This document shows, piece after piece, positions 43,891 through 52,912 of a stretch of 64,000 bases of DNA. Each line of letters begins with the position of its first letter. Position 1 is the first letter of the stretch. Below the pieces are notes generated by a model. That model did no database searches. It saw only the letters and a program-made list of their open reading frames with translations, and was not told the origin of the DNA. The stretch is from Lewinellaceae bacterium. Lineage in GTDB: Bacteria > Bacteroidota > Bacteroidia > Chitinophagales > Saprospiraceae. Made by a program: the position numbers and the translations under genes. The DNA lies in contig JACJYR010000001.1 in NCBI GenBank assembly GCA_020636005.1, positions 1,312,001-1,376,000 on the forward strand, read 5' to 3'.

Positions 43891-46800
43891 ATGAAAAGAC
43901 ACCTATCCTGTTGTTTGGCCGCTTTGATATTGTCATTGTCGGTCAGTTTCCAGATCGTTGCCCAAAACGAGATCCAATTGGCCCAAACCTTTCTGGATGC
44001 CCACGCAGGGGAGTTGGGGCTTCAACCGGGCGACTATGCCTGCCTGCAATTGAAAAACCATTTCGAAAGCCGCCTGAGCAAGGTACATCACTATTACTTC
44101 AACCAATGCTACCAGGGCATTGAGGTCAACCGGGCCGTTTTCAACCTTCACCTGCTGCCCAACGGCGAAGTGCTCACCTGGGGCAACCGCTTCGTTTCCA
44201 ACCTGGACGCCAGCATCCAGCAAGCAACTCCCGTCCTGTCGGCGGCGGATGCAGTCGCCGTGGCGGCGCAAAAGCTGGGCTACCCGTTCGCTGGTGATTT
44301 GACCGTCAAAAACCAGGAAGGCGGCCCTTCTCAGCGGGTAGTATTTGACAAAGGCGATTTATCGGTGGAAGACATCCCCGTAAGGTTGGTGTACCAGCCT
44401 ATGCCCGGTGGCACCCTGCGCCTTGCCTGGGACCTGAACATCCAGGAGCAAACCGGTGCCCATTGGTGGAGCCTGCGGGTGGACGCACTGGACGGTCAAA
44501 TCCTGGATCGCAACGACTGGGTAATCAGTTGCGAATTTGGGGCGCCGGGGGCGGCCGTCGATCATTTTGAGCATTCATCCGATGCCTGCCCTGAAACACC
44601 GCACCCTACAACGGTGAATCCAGCGATGGCAGGCGTGTACAATGTTTATCCGCCACCTGTCGAAAGCCCCTCGCACGGCAATCGCCAGTTGGTTTCCGAT
44701 CCGAACGATCCAACGGCCTCTCCCTACGGCTGGCACGACACCAATGGGGCAGCAGGTGCAGAATATACCATTACCAGGGGAAACAATGTGTATGCCCAAT
44801 TGGACGACGACAATAACAACAACACTTTTGGCTTTGCGCCCGACGGCGGTAGCGGGCTGGTGTTCGATTTTCCGATTGACCTTACACAGGCCCCTTCCTC
44901 CTACACCAGCGCCGCCATTACCAACCTTTTTTACTGGAACAATTACATGCACGACTTCTCCTATGCCTACGGCTTCGATGAGGCCAGCGGCAACTTCCAG
45001 GTGAACAACTACGGAAACGGCGGCAATGGCAACGACGAGGTCATCGCCGATGCCCAGGATTCCGGTGGCACGAACAACGCCAATTTCTCTACCCCAAGCG
45101 ATGGAACCCGCCCCCGTATGCAGATGTACCTCTGGACAGCGCCCAACCCTGACCGCGACGGCGACCTCGACAACGGCATCATCGCCCACGAATATGCACA
45201 CGGCATTTCTACCCGCCAGACAGGCGGACCCGGCAACAGCAACTGCCTGAACAACAACGAGCAAATGGGCGAAGGCTGGAGCGATTTTTATTCCCTGATG
45301 ACAACGATGGAACCTGGCGACCAGGGCACCGACAGCCGGGGCATCGGTACCTACGCTCTGGGGCAGCCACCTACCGGCAACGGCATCCGCCCGACGCCCT
45401 ACTCTACCCTGCTTTCTATCAATCCAACTACTTATGGCGACATTGGCGGGTTGGCCATTCCGCATGGCGTGGGGTATGCCTGGTGTACGATGATTTGGGA
45501 AATGACCTGGGGCATCATCGCCCAGCACGGCATGACCGCCGGGTTCGACATTGCCATGAATTTGGTAAATGAGGGCCTCAAACTCCAACCGTGCAGCCCG
45601 GGTTTCGTGGACGGGCGGAATGCCATCCTCGCTGCCGACCAGGCGCTGTATGGCGGTGCCAACAGTTGCACCATCTGGACGGCTTTCGCCAAACGAGGAC
45701 TCGGCTTCAGCGCCACACAGGGCAGCACCAACAACACCAACGACGGGGTAGAAGCATTCGACATGCCTTCTTTTTGCACCATGAACATTCAACCTGCGGT
45801 GCTGAGCATCTGCCAGCCCGTGAATGCAGTTTATGCCATCGGTGTTGGGTCGGGAAATGGAAACGTCGCCCTTAGCGCTACTGCCGGCGTGCCCACCGGT
45901 GCCAATCTCATTTTTTCCGCCAACCCGGTCGCATCGCCCGGCACCAGTACCATGACCATTGACAATACTGCCGCCATTGCCCCTGGCAGCTATGTGATGA
46001 CGATTGAAGGCGTCGGTTCCAGCACGACACTTGATGTGGATATTGCGCTGAGGGTTCACGCATTGGCACCAGCAGTGCCTGCCCTCACCGCTCCTGCCGA
46101 CAATGCAACAGGCGTTATTTTGGCACCTGTGCTCACCTGGGCTGCCGATGCAGGCACGGACAGTTTTACGGTAGAATTGGCTTCCAATGCTGCCTTCACT
46201 ACCATCGTTGCAGCAGATACCCTGACCGGGAATACGTTCAATTCGCCATCGCTGACGGCGCTGACGCAATACTGGTGGAGGGTTAAAGCAAAGAACGCTT
46301 GTGGCACTACGGCTTATTCGCCGGTGTTTACATTTACCACCGCCAACGTCCTTTGCATGACCCGTTTCAGCCCAAACGTGCCCATCACGATCCCATCCTC
46401 CACACCGTCCACCGTAACTTCCCTATTGAACATGCCCATCCAGGGCGTTATCCAGGATGTCAACGTTAAAACCCTGAATATCAACCACACCTGGATTGAC
46501 GACCTGATCATCAGCCTGAAAAGCCCTGCCAATACGTCACTGGTGCTGATGAACCGGCCCTGCGGCTCTGAAAACAACATTCTTATCAACCTGGACGACG
46601 AGGCTGCCAACAGCAACTTCCCCTGTCCTCCGACCAACAACGGCAACTACAAACCCTACGAGCCGCTGACCGCTGTGGACAGCCAGAACCCCCTGGGCCC
46701 CTGGACACTGACCGTTCAAGACCTCTTTTCACAAGATGGAGGCAGCATCGTCAATTGGGGGCTAGAGGTGTGTTATATCCCGTTGCCGACCTGCGGTGGT

Positions 46801-47982
46801 TTTTTCTCGGATTCCGGCGGGCCAGGCGCCAATTATCAAAACAACGAAAACATCGTCACCACGCTTTGCCCCGACAGCCCCGGCCAGATCGTGACGGTCG
46901 CCTTCACCGCCTTTTCAGTTCAGAATGGATCCGACTTCCTGAAAATATATGACGGGGCCGACACGACCGCCCCGCTGATTGGAACCTACACCGGCACTAC
47001 CTTGCCTGGCTCGTTCACATCTTCCTCCCCCAGCGGCTGCCTGACTTTCCGCTTCACCTCCAATGGCTCCGGCGTATCGTCGGGCTGGTATGCCAACGTC
47101 ACTTGCTGCACACCCAGCCCGGAAATCTGCGATCTCCAGGACAACGATTGCGACAACCTGATTGACGAAGGTGTGCAACTGACTTTTTACCTGGACAGCG
47201 ACAACGATGAATTTGGCGACCCCACCATGTCAACCCTCGCCTGCTCAGCGCCAATAGGCTATGTGATGGAAAACACCGACTGCGAAGACGGCAATCCTGA
47301 CATAAATCCCAATGCAGCCGAAATCTGCAACCTGGTGGACGACGACTGCGACAACCTGATTGATGAAAACCTTCCGCAACTGACTCTCTATCAAGATAGC
47401 GATGGAGACACTTACGGCGATCCTTTAACGATGACCCTCGCCTGCTCTGCACCCGCTGGCTACGTGCCAGACAATACCGACTGCGACGACGGTAACGCCA
47501 CCATTTTCCCCGGCGCAACGGAAACCTGCAACCTGGTGGACGACGACTGCGACATGACCGTTGACGAGGATGTCCAGTTGACCTTTTTCCTGGACAGCGA
47601 CGGCGACACCTACGGCGATGAGGCCATAACCGCCCTTGGCTGTTCGGCCCCGACTGGCTACGTGGCCGACAATAACGACTGCGACGATGGCAATGCAGCG
47701 ATCTATCCCGGCGCAACGGAACTTTGCAATGATGTGGACGACGACTGCAGCGGTGCGCCCGAAGCCACCTCCAACACCTGGAACGGCGCCGGTGATGGCA
47801 CCAACTGGTCGGATGCCGCCAACTGGAGCGATGGCATTGTGCCGTTGCCATGCCAGGATGTTATTGTTCCTGCGGGTTTCAACGTACTGGTTCCTGCAGG
47901 TTTTGATGCTGCCGGAAAAACCCTGGACGTCCCTTCCAGTGGCCAACTTGATGTGCAGGGAACCATTTTGATCCAATATTGA
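43891..47982 (+). CDS. Large secreted M36 (fungalysin-type) metalloprotease with CUB and MopE-like repeats
   Basis: A 1363-residue protein. After a signal peptide (CCLAALILSLSVSFQIVAQ), residues 30-215 form the FTP propeptide domain (HHYYFNQCYQGIEVNRAVFN). The peptidase M36 domain has the zinc site HEYAH (His433, Glu434, His437) and the third ligand Glu461 in EGWSDFYSL. Then follow a Fn3-like domain, a proprotein-convertase P-type domain (NHTWIDDLIISLKSPANTS), a CUB domain (SDFLKIYDGADT) and three MopE/thrombospondin-3-like calcium repeats (CNLVDDDCDNLIDE, DSDGDTYGD). The last about 70 residues (NTWNGAGDGTNWSDAANWSD) form a beta-rich end without a recognisable T9SS C-terminal domain, although the protein should be exported. 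It is an extracellular degradative protease, upstream of the TfoX gene. Confidence 0.9.
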   Translation: MKRHLSCCLAALILSLSVSFQIVAQNEIQLAQTFLDAHAGELGLQPGDYACLQLKNHFESRLSKVHHYYFNQCYQGIEVNRAVFNLHLLPNGEVLTWGNRFVSNLDASIQQATPVLSAADAVAVAAQKLGYPFAGDLTVKNQEGGPSQRVVFDKGDLSVEDIPVRLVYQPMPGGTLRLAWDLNIQEQTGAHWWSLRVDALDGQILDRNDWVISCEFGAPGAAVDHFEHSSDACPETPHPTTVNPAMAGVYNVYPPPVESPSHGNRQLVSDPNDPTASPYGWHDTNGAAGAEYTITRGNNVYAQLDDDNNNNTFGFAPDGGSGLVFDFPIDLTQAPSSYTSAAITNLFYWNNYMHDFSYAYGFDEASGNFQVNNYGNGGNGNDEVIADAQDSGGTNNANFSTPSDGTRPRMQMYLWTAPNPDRDGDLDNGIIAHEYAHGISTRQTGGPGNSNCLNNNEQMGEGWSDFYSLMTTMEPGDQGTDSRGIGTYALGQPPTGNGIRPTPYSTLLSINPTTYGDIGGLAIPHGVGYAWCTMIWEMTWGIIAQHGMTAGFDIAMNLVNEGLKLQPCSPGFVDGRNAILAADQALYGGANSCTIWTAFAKRGLGFSATQGSTNNTNDGVEAFDMPSFCTMNIQPAVLSICQPVNAVYAIGVGSGNGNVALSATAGVPTGANLIFSANPVASPGTSTMTIDNTAAIAPGSYVMTIEGVGSSTTLDVDIALRVHALAPAVPALTAPADNATGVILAPVLTWAADAGTDSFTVELASNAAFTTIVAADTLTGNTFNSPSLTALTQYWWRVKAKNACGTTAYSPVFTFTTANVLCMTRFSPNVPITIPSSTPSTVTSLLNMPIQGVIQDVNVKTLNINHTWIDDLIISLKSPANTSLVLMNRPCGSENNILINLDDEAANSNFPCPPTNNGNYKPYEPLTAVDSQNPLGPWTLTVQDLFSQDGGSIVNWGLEVCYIPLPTCGGFFSDSGGPGANYQNNENIVTTLCPDSPGQIVTVAFTAFSVQNGSDFLKIYDGADTTAPLIGTYTGTTLPGSFTSSSPSGCLTFRFTSNGSGVSSGWYANVTCCTPSPEICDLQDNDCDNLIDEGVQLTFYLDSDNDEFGDPTMSTLACSAPIGYVMENTDCEDGNPDINPNAAEICNLVDDDCDNLIDENLPQLTLYQDSDGDTYGDPLTMTLACSAPAGYVPDNTDCDDGNATIFPGATETCNLVDDDCDMTVDEDVQLTFFLDSDGDTYGDEAITALGCSAPTGYVADNNDCDDGNAAIYPGATELCNDVDDDCSGAPEATSNTWNGAGDGTNWSDAANWSDGIVPLPCQDVIVPAGFNVLVPAGFDAAGKTLDVPSSGQLDVQGTILIQY

Positions 47983-48066
47983 GCCTTTAACAGATTTGCA
48001 AGGCCTGCTGCTTTGGTGTAAATTGGGATGTGGTTTGAGTGCATAACAATTGCATAGCCCTGCTAA

Positions 48067-48121
48067 TGTAGCGATGGCTTTAGCCGGCGGCCACATTCCG
48101 CCGGCTAAAGCCGTCGCCACA
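48067..48121. repeat. Hairpin GGCTTTAGCCGGCGG with 15-bp arms
   Basis: GGCTTTAGCCGGCGG (48076-48090) and CCGCCGGCTAAAGCC (48098-48112) pair perfectly around CCACATT, and the flanks TGTAGCGAT/GTCGCCACA extend the stem with two mismatches. It follows the M36 gene and could end its transcript. The right half and the ACACTATTGTTGTGCAC string after it also occur at 5505-5570. Confidence 0.85.
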
Positions 48122-48156
48122 GCCCCACACTATTGTTGTGCACTCATTCAATTTGA

Positions 48157-48232
48157 AGTTGTTTAAAGGTTGTTGCCCAGCGGCTATTTTCAAACAACTC
48201 AAACCATTTTCAAACCATTCAAACAACCGCCA
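48157..48232. repeat. Mirrored TTCAAAC words before the TfoX-like gene
   Basis: GAAGTTGTTTAAAGGTTGTT on the left is mirrored by AACAACTCAAACCATTTTC and CAAACCATTCAAACAACC on the right. The latter repeats a CAAAC word every 8-11 bases. It ends four bases before the ATG of the following gene. Confidence 0.6.
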
Positions 48233-48235
48233 GCC

Positions 48236-48580
48236 ATGCCTTACAACGAATTCCTCGCCGACCGTATCCGCCGTGTTTTCAACGCAAAAAGAACCCCGTT
48301 TGAAGAGAAAAAAATGATGGGCGGCCTCTGCTTTCTCGTAGATGGTAAAATGTGCGCCGGGGTGGTCAACGACATGCTCATGGGCCGCATTGACCACGCT
48401 ATTTACGAAGAAGCCCTTACCAAAAAAGGTTGCCGTGAAATGGACTTCACCGGGCGGCCAATGAAGGGCTATGTCTTTGTGGGCCCGGAGGGCATCGACG
48501 CTGAGAAAGATCTGGAATACTGGGTGCAGCTATGCCTGGACTTTAACCCCAAAGCAAAGGCGAGCAAGAAGAAAAAGTGA
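48236..48580 (+). CDS. TfoX/Sxy N-terminal-domain protein
   Basis: A 114-residue protein starting at the ATG at 48236 (MPYNEFLADRIRRVF). The TfoX-N fold is recognisable by FEEKKMMGGLCFLVDGKMCA, GRIDHAIYEEAL and PMKGYVFVGPEGIDAEKDLE, and it ends in a Lys-rich tail. Stand-alone TfoX-N proteins are widespread in Bacteroidota; only the full-length TfoX of gamma-proteobacteria is known as a competence regulator, so a competence role should not be assumed. The extension of this frame upstream to 48170 lies in a mirrored repeat and is ignored. Confidence 0.85.
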   Translation: MPYNEFLADRIRRVFNAKRTPFEEKKMMGGLCFLVDGKMCAGVVNDMLMGRIDHAIYEEALTKKGCREMDFTGRPMKGYVFVGPEGIDAEKDLEYWVQLCLDFNPKAKASKKKK

Positions 48581-48607
48581 CATTTCCGGCCCCAAAACCT
48601 GACGGGT

Positions 48608-51274
48608 TCAAACTTCCTTCCGCAACACTTCCAGCGGCGGCTTCCGCACTATCTCCCGGCTGTTGAGCAGCCCTATCAGCATCGTCAGTCCGGTAATGGC
48701 AACAAACACAATCAGCGGTGGCCAGGGGTTCGGCTCGAAGGGGATGTCCAACTGCCACGTCGCTACCGCAAAACTGCCGATGAAGGAAAGCAAAATGCCC
48801 GTCAAAGTGGCCAATGTGCCGAGCAGGAAATATTCAATGGCATTGATGCGGAGAATCTGGCGGCGGTGGGCACCCAGGGTACGCAGCAGCACACTTTCCT
48901 GTATGCGCTGGAACTTGCTGAGCACGACCGAACTGACCAGCACGACCAGCCCGGTGAGGATGCTGAACAGGGCCATAAACCGGATGACAAAGGATACTTT
49001 GTCCAGGATGGAACGGACTGATTGCAGGATTTGGGTCAAATCTATGACAGAGACATTGGGAAAAGCCTTTACCAGCGCCTGCTGGTATTTCGCCGACTGT
49101 TCCTCAGCGTCCACCCTCGAAACGATGACATAGAACTGTGGGGCTTTTTCCAAAACCCCTTTGGGGAAGACCACGAAAAAGTTGGTCTGAACCCGCCGGA
49201 AATCCACTTTGCGGATGCTGCCGACTACCGTTTCGATGAGCGCTCCCTGTACGTTGAAGGTGATCTTGCTACCGACCTTGGCGTTCATGTCCCGGGCCAC
49301 GCCTTCCTGCAGGGAAATGTAAATGATGCCATCGTCGCCGACCGTGCCGTGCCACTCGCCCTCAATGATTTTTTCCGTTTCTATCAAGCTGTCGCGGTAG
49401 GTGCTGCGGAACTCCCGGTCGAAGACGTAGTTGCGGATGCGGCCATCGTCATCGGGCCGGGGGCCGTCCTCGTCGCCGCCCCTCCGCCGCCTGCGTTTGG
49501 GTTTTTCTTTTTCTACGGAAGATTTCACCACATTGGCCGTGTCCTTTTGGTTCATTTCCTTGGTAATGCCGTTGATGTTGTCCACCCGCATGGTGACGAT
49601 GGGCACAAGCTGGCGAACGGGCAGGCCGTTGGCTTTGGTCAGCGCCGCTACGGCCTCTTTTTGCGGGGTTTGGATATCGAAGACAATCATGTTCGGCACG
49701 TCGCCGGAGCCGGTATATTCTACTTGTTTCAACAAAAGATCCTGCACCAGGAAAAGGGTGGAGATGAGCGCTGTACCGAGGCCGATGGTCACAATGAGGA
49801 TGAGCGTCTGGTTGTTGGGGCGGTAGAGATTGGCGATGCCTTGCCGCCAGATGTAACTCCAGTTGGTAGGGAAAAATTTGCGGACGGCCCAGGTCAGCGC
49901 CTTGGCCACGCCTGCCAGCGCCAGGAAAGCAGCGACAATGCCAAATGGAAAAGCGATGGATTTCCAGTCCCGTGTCTGGAAAAGCGTAAAACCGCAAATA
50001 AAGAGGAAAATCAGCCCATACACCAGCCAACGCAGGGGATCCCGCCCGCTTGTATCTTCCTCGTAGGAGGCCCGCAAAGTGCGCAATGGCGAAACCCGCC
50101 GAATGGCCAGCAAGGGTAACAGGGCAAATAGAATGGTAATGCCCAGGCCGGTGAGCACGCCCATGCCCATGGCGCTCCAGGAAATCTCGGCGCTCACATT
50201 TTGTACAGGCAGGAAATCGCCCAGCACCGCAGGCAATGCCACCTGTAGCAGGCTCCCAAGCATAGCACCCAGGATGCCACCTGCCATGCCCAGCGCCACT
50301 ACCTGGGCGAGGAAAATCTGAAAAGCCTGCCAGCCCTTCGTGCCCAAGCAGCGCAGCACGGCGATACTGGCCATTTTGTCCTTGATATAAATATGCACGG
50401 AACTGGCCACACCAATGCAGCCGAGCAACAGGGCAATGAAGCCTACCAGGTTGAGGAAGGTGCGCATATTGCCAAACGCCTCGCCCAGGTCTTCTTTTCG
50501 CTGTGCCACGGTCTCCGTTTCCAGTGAGGTATTTTCCAGCACGGGATCCAGCCTGGCCAGGGTGCCCTCCTCCACGTTCGTGTTTTCAGGAAACTGAAAA
50601 AAATACTGGTACCAGATCAGGCTGCCCCGCTGCACCAGGCCCGTTTGTTCCAGGTACTGCATGGGAATGTACACCACCGGGGCGATAGTGCCGGCAATGC
50701 CCGCCCGGCCGGGGGCGGAGTTGAGTTGGCCCACAATGACAAAGGGGACTGTGCCGACCCGCACCGTATCGCCCACCTGCAAGGAAAACTGGAGCATCAG
50801 GGTTTTTTCTACCAGCGCAATTTGCGATTGCGATAGGCCACCTGCGGAGGGTGGACTGGCAGCAGCTTTAAACGTCGCAGCGGCTTCGGCAGGCTCGGTG
50901 GATAGCTTGCCGAAAAAGGGATATCCGCCTTCCAGCGCCCGCACCTGCGCAAGCCGGGTGCCCTGGTTTTTGGGAAAATAGACCATCGAGACCAGGTTCA
51001 TCGTCTCTGCCCGCTGGGTGCTGCCTAATTGATCGAACACTTGCAGCACGGAATCGGTGGCCGGGGCGTTGCCCTGCACGATGAGGTCGGCGCCGAGGAG
51101 GCTTTTTGCCTCGTTGTTTATGTCGTTTTGCAGGTTTTCACTAAAGGAATTGATGGCCACCAGGGCGGCAATGCCGATGACAATGGAGGAGATGAACAGC
51201 AACAAGCGGCCCCGGTTGCGCCGGCTGTCCCGCCAGGCCATTTTCAGGAGCCAGGAAGTGGAAGTGTTGGACAC
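48608..51274 (-). CDS. FtsX-family ABC transporter permease, duplicated (YbbP-like)
   Basis: An 888-residue inner-membrane protein. A first membrane helix (LLLFISSIVIGIAALVAINS) is followed by a large periplasmic domain (residues 45-270), three helices with FtsX features (LVGFIALLLGCIGVASSVHI, VVALGMAGGILGAMLGSLL), a linker, a second helix (LILIVTIGLGTALISTLFLV) and a second periplasmic domain containing a charged KPKRRRRRGGDEDGPRPDDD insert. It ends with three further helices (MALFSILTGLVVLVSSVVL). This matches the YbbP type of the FtsX permease family, which pairs with an ATPase like YbbA. No ATPase gene is adjacent. A lipid or cell-wall role is inferred from the family only. Confidence 0.87.
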   Translation of the reverse strand: MSNTSTSWLLKMAWRDSRRNRGRLLLFISSIVIGIAALVAINSFSENLQNDINNEAKSLLGADLIVQGNAPATDSVLQVFDQLGSTQRAETMNLVSMVYFPKNQGTRLAQVRALEGGYPFFGKLSTEPAEAAATFKAAASPPSAGGLSQSQIALVEKTLMLQFSLQVGDTVRVGTVPFVIVGQLNSAPGRAGIAGTIAPVVYIPMQYLEQTGLVQRGSLIWYQYFFQFPENTNVEEGTLARLDPVLENTSLETETVAQRKEDLGEAFGNMRTFLNLVGFIALLLGCIGVASSVHIYIKDKMASIAVLRCLGTKGWQAFQIFLAQVVALGMAGGILGAMLGSLLQVALPAVLGDFLPVQNVSAEISWSAMGMGVLTGLGITILFALLPLLAIRRVSPLRTLRASYEEDTSGRDPLRWLVYGLIFLFICGFTLFQTRDWKSIAFPFGIVAAFLALAGVAKALTWAVRKFFPTNWSYIWRQGIANLYRPNNQTLILIVTIGLGTALISTLFLVQDLLLKQVEYTGSGDVPNMIVFDIQTPQKEAVAALTKANGLPVRQLVPIVTMRVDNINGITKEMNQKDTANVVKSSVEKEKPKRRRRRGGDEDGPRPDDDGRIRNYVFDREFRSTYRDSLIETEKIIEGEWHGTVGDDGIIYISLQEGVARDMNAKVGSKITFNVQGALIETVVGSIRKVDFRRVQTNFFVVFPKGVLEKAPQFYVIVSRVDAEEQSAKYQQALVKAFPNVSVIDLTQILQSVRSILDKVSFVIRFMALFSILTGLVVLVSSVVLSKFQRIQESVLLRTLGAHRRQILRINAIEYFLLGTLATLTGILLSFIGSFAVATWQLDIPFEPNPWPPLIVFVAITGLTMLIGLLNSREIVRKPPLEVLRKEV

Positions 51275-51490
51275 GTGGAAGATATTGAGAATGGTTGAGT
51301 ATGGTTGAGCTGGTTTATTTCAGCACTGTCCATTTTTAAAACAGCCAAACTGTCTCAGGAATCTAAATTATACTGGTACGGGCTTATGAACAACGCAGGA
51401 AGAGAATGGATGAGCAAGGCCACAAATATTCCTGAAAATCTGTGGCTAAAAACACCCAAGCACCTGAATACACGGGCACATTTGCCCCTG

Positions 51491-52564
51491 TCAGGTCAGT
51501 TTTAACCTGTTTTTTTTATTCACCGAATAGTACAACCCGCCCACCATAAGCGAAGAAATACTCACCAGCAGCAGGATGATTAGCATGGCGTTCGTCGTGT
51601 AGCGCTGCAGCAGGAACACGAGGACGATGAAAAAAACATTGACCACCACCAGCACGGCTGTGGCCTGCATGTGGTTGAGGCCGGAATCAAGCAGCAGGTG
51701 GTGGATGTGGGTGCGGTCGGGGTGGAGGGGGTGCCGGCCTTTCAGGACACGGGTAGTGAAGACCCGCAGGGTGTCGAAGAGCGGGAGAATCAGGATGCCA
51801 AAGGCCACGGCGGGTGCGGCGTTTATCTTAAAGGGGTGTACATCTTCGAGCAGGGCGTTCAGTTCTATGAAATTGATGACGAGGATGGAGCAGATCAGGC
51901 CGAGCAAAAGCGCCCCGGTGTCGCCCATGAATATCTGGGCAGGGGAGTAGTTGTATTTTAAAAAGGCCGCTGTAGCACCCGCTGCCGATAGGGCCATGAT
52001 GGCCAGGTCGTAGCGCTGTATCAGCAGGAACCAAATACCCATCGTACCGGTGATCAGGATGGTGAGGCTGCCGGAAAGGCCATTGATGCCGTCAATCAGG
52101 TTCAGCGCATTGATGATGACGATAACGGTGAAAACCGTGAGCAAAGCGCTCCAGAAAACCCCCAGCCCCCCAATGCCCATGATGCCGTAGAGGCTCGATA
52201 TCTTGATGCCGGCCTTGAACACCAGAATGACCGCCGCCAGGATTTCCACCACCAGTTTTTTGGAAGGCGAAATGGCGTCAATGTCGTCTTTCACCCCTAT
52301 TAAAAAAATGAGCACAAAGGCACACAGCACGTACTGGAGGTCGCCGCCGTACTGGGCGAAGGGCGTCCACAACAAAATGGAGAAAATAACCCCCGCAAAA
52401 ATGGCGATGCCGCCCAGCCTGGGCGTGCTCACGGAGTGGGAACGACGTTCGCCAGGTTCGTCGCAGAGGTTCTTAGCCACCGCCACCCGGATAATGGGAG
52501 GGATGACGAAATAGGTGAGCGTGAAGGCCGTGACAAAGCTGATGATAACGTCGTAGTCGTACAT
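51491..52564 (-). CDS. MraY/WecA-family phospho-sugar transferase
   Basis: A 357-residue membrane protein with about ten helices, from the ATG at 52564 (MYDYDVIISF); a slightly longer frame to 52600 lacks support. It shows the family motifs GVKDDIDAISPSKKL, NALNLIDGINGLSGSL, FMGDTGALLLGL and the HPDRTHIHHLLLD histidine motif of WecA/TagO. It would transfer a sugar-1-phosphate (typically GlcNAc-1-P) to undecaprenyl phosphate at the start of O-antigen, teichoic or capsular polymer synthesis. The substrate polymer cannot be told. It is divergent from uppS, which makes the lipid carrier, with a Family B element between them. Confidence 0.92.
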   Translation of the reverse strand: MYDYDVIISFVTAFTLTYFVIPPIIRVAVAKNLCDEPGERRSHSVSTPRLGGIAIFAGVIFSILLWTPFAQYGGDLQYVLCAFVLIFLIGVKDDIDAISPSKKLVVEILAAVILVFKAGIKISSLYGIMGIGGLGVFWSALLTVFTVIVIINALNLIDGINGLSGSLTILITGTMGIWFLLIQRYDLAIMALSAAGATAAFLKYNYSPAQIFMGDTGALLLGLICSILVINFIELNALLEDVHPFKINAAPAVAFGILILPLFDTLRVFTTRVLKGRHPLHPDRTHIHHLLLDSGLNHMQATAVLVVVNVFFIVLVFLLQRYTTNAMLIILLLVSISSLMVGGLYYSVNKKNRLKLT

Positions 52565-52612
52565 GGGTGCAAAATATTTGTGGAAAACAAAGGTACGCAA
52601 GCGAGGGTAATG

Positions 52613-52745
52613 ATGCGAATAACGGGTTCCATTTTAAAGTTCGTTGATTTTCACGAAGTTAAATCATGGTGATTTTCAAAACCAACATGATTTCGTTTTC
52701 CAAACAACTGGAAATGTGGCAATTATTTTAACCCGTTATCCGCAT
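52613..52745. repeat. Family B element, 133 bp, copy 2
   Basis: The termini ATGCGAATAACGGGTT and AACCCGTTATCCGCAT are inverted repeats with one A-C mismatch. Compared with copy 1 at 25998-26130, two stem pairs have swapped bases on both sides (T-A to A-T and G-C to C-G). The central AAATCATGGTGATTTT is at the same offset, 48 bases, but its right arm has two changes (AAAACCAACATGATTT). Confidence 0.88.
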
Positions 52746-52820
52746 TCATGGGCAAAACCCATGCGGGCGGGCCGGCAAGTTACCTTCAATTATTTCTGGT
52801 TTCAAAGTGACAGGTTTTGC

Positions 52821-52828
52821 TATTTTTG
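52821..52828 (+). promoter_or_regulatory. Bacteroidota -7 box for uppS, TATTTTTG
   Basis: TATTTTTG fits TAnnTTTG and lies 84 bases before the uppS ATG. No clean TTG -33 box is seen at standard spacing. Confidence 0.45.
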
Positions 52829-52912
52829 CCAACCCCTAAATTACGTACGGTGGATAATGGGGTCTTCATAAGCATTTTGCCCCCCTCACGTTTTACCCCT
52901 CACTCCTAAAGC

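Noticed and set aside
44575..46269. 564-codon minus-strand open frame across the M36 protease
   Set aside because: Antisense shadow; His/Arg/Gly-rich without recognisable fold, and the plus strand holds HEYAH and EGWSD motifs.
48236..48580. Competence regulator assignment for the TfoX-N protein
   Set aside because: Only the N-terminal domain is present; the C-terminal domain and any competence gene or CRP-S site are absent, so a competence role is unsupported.
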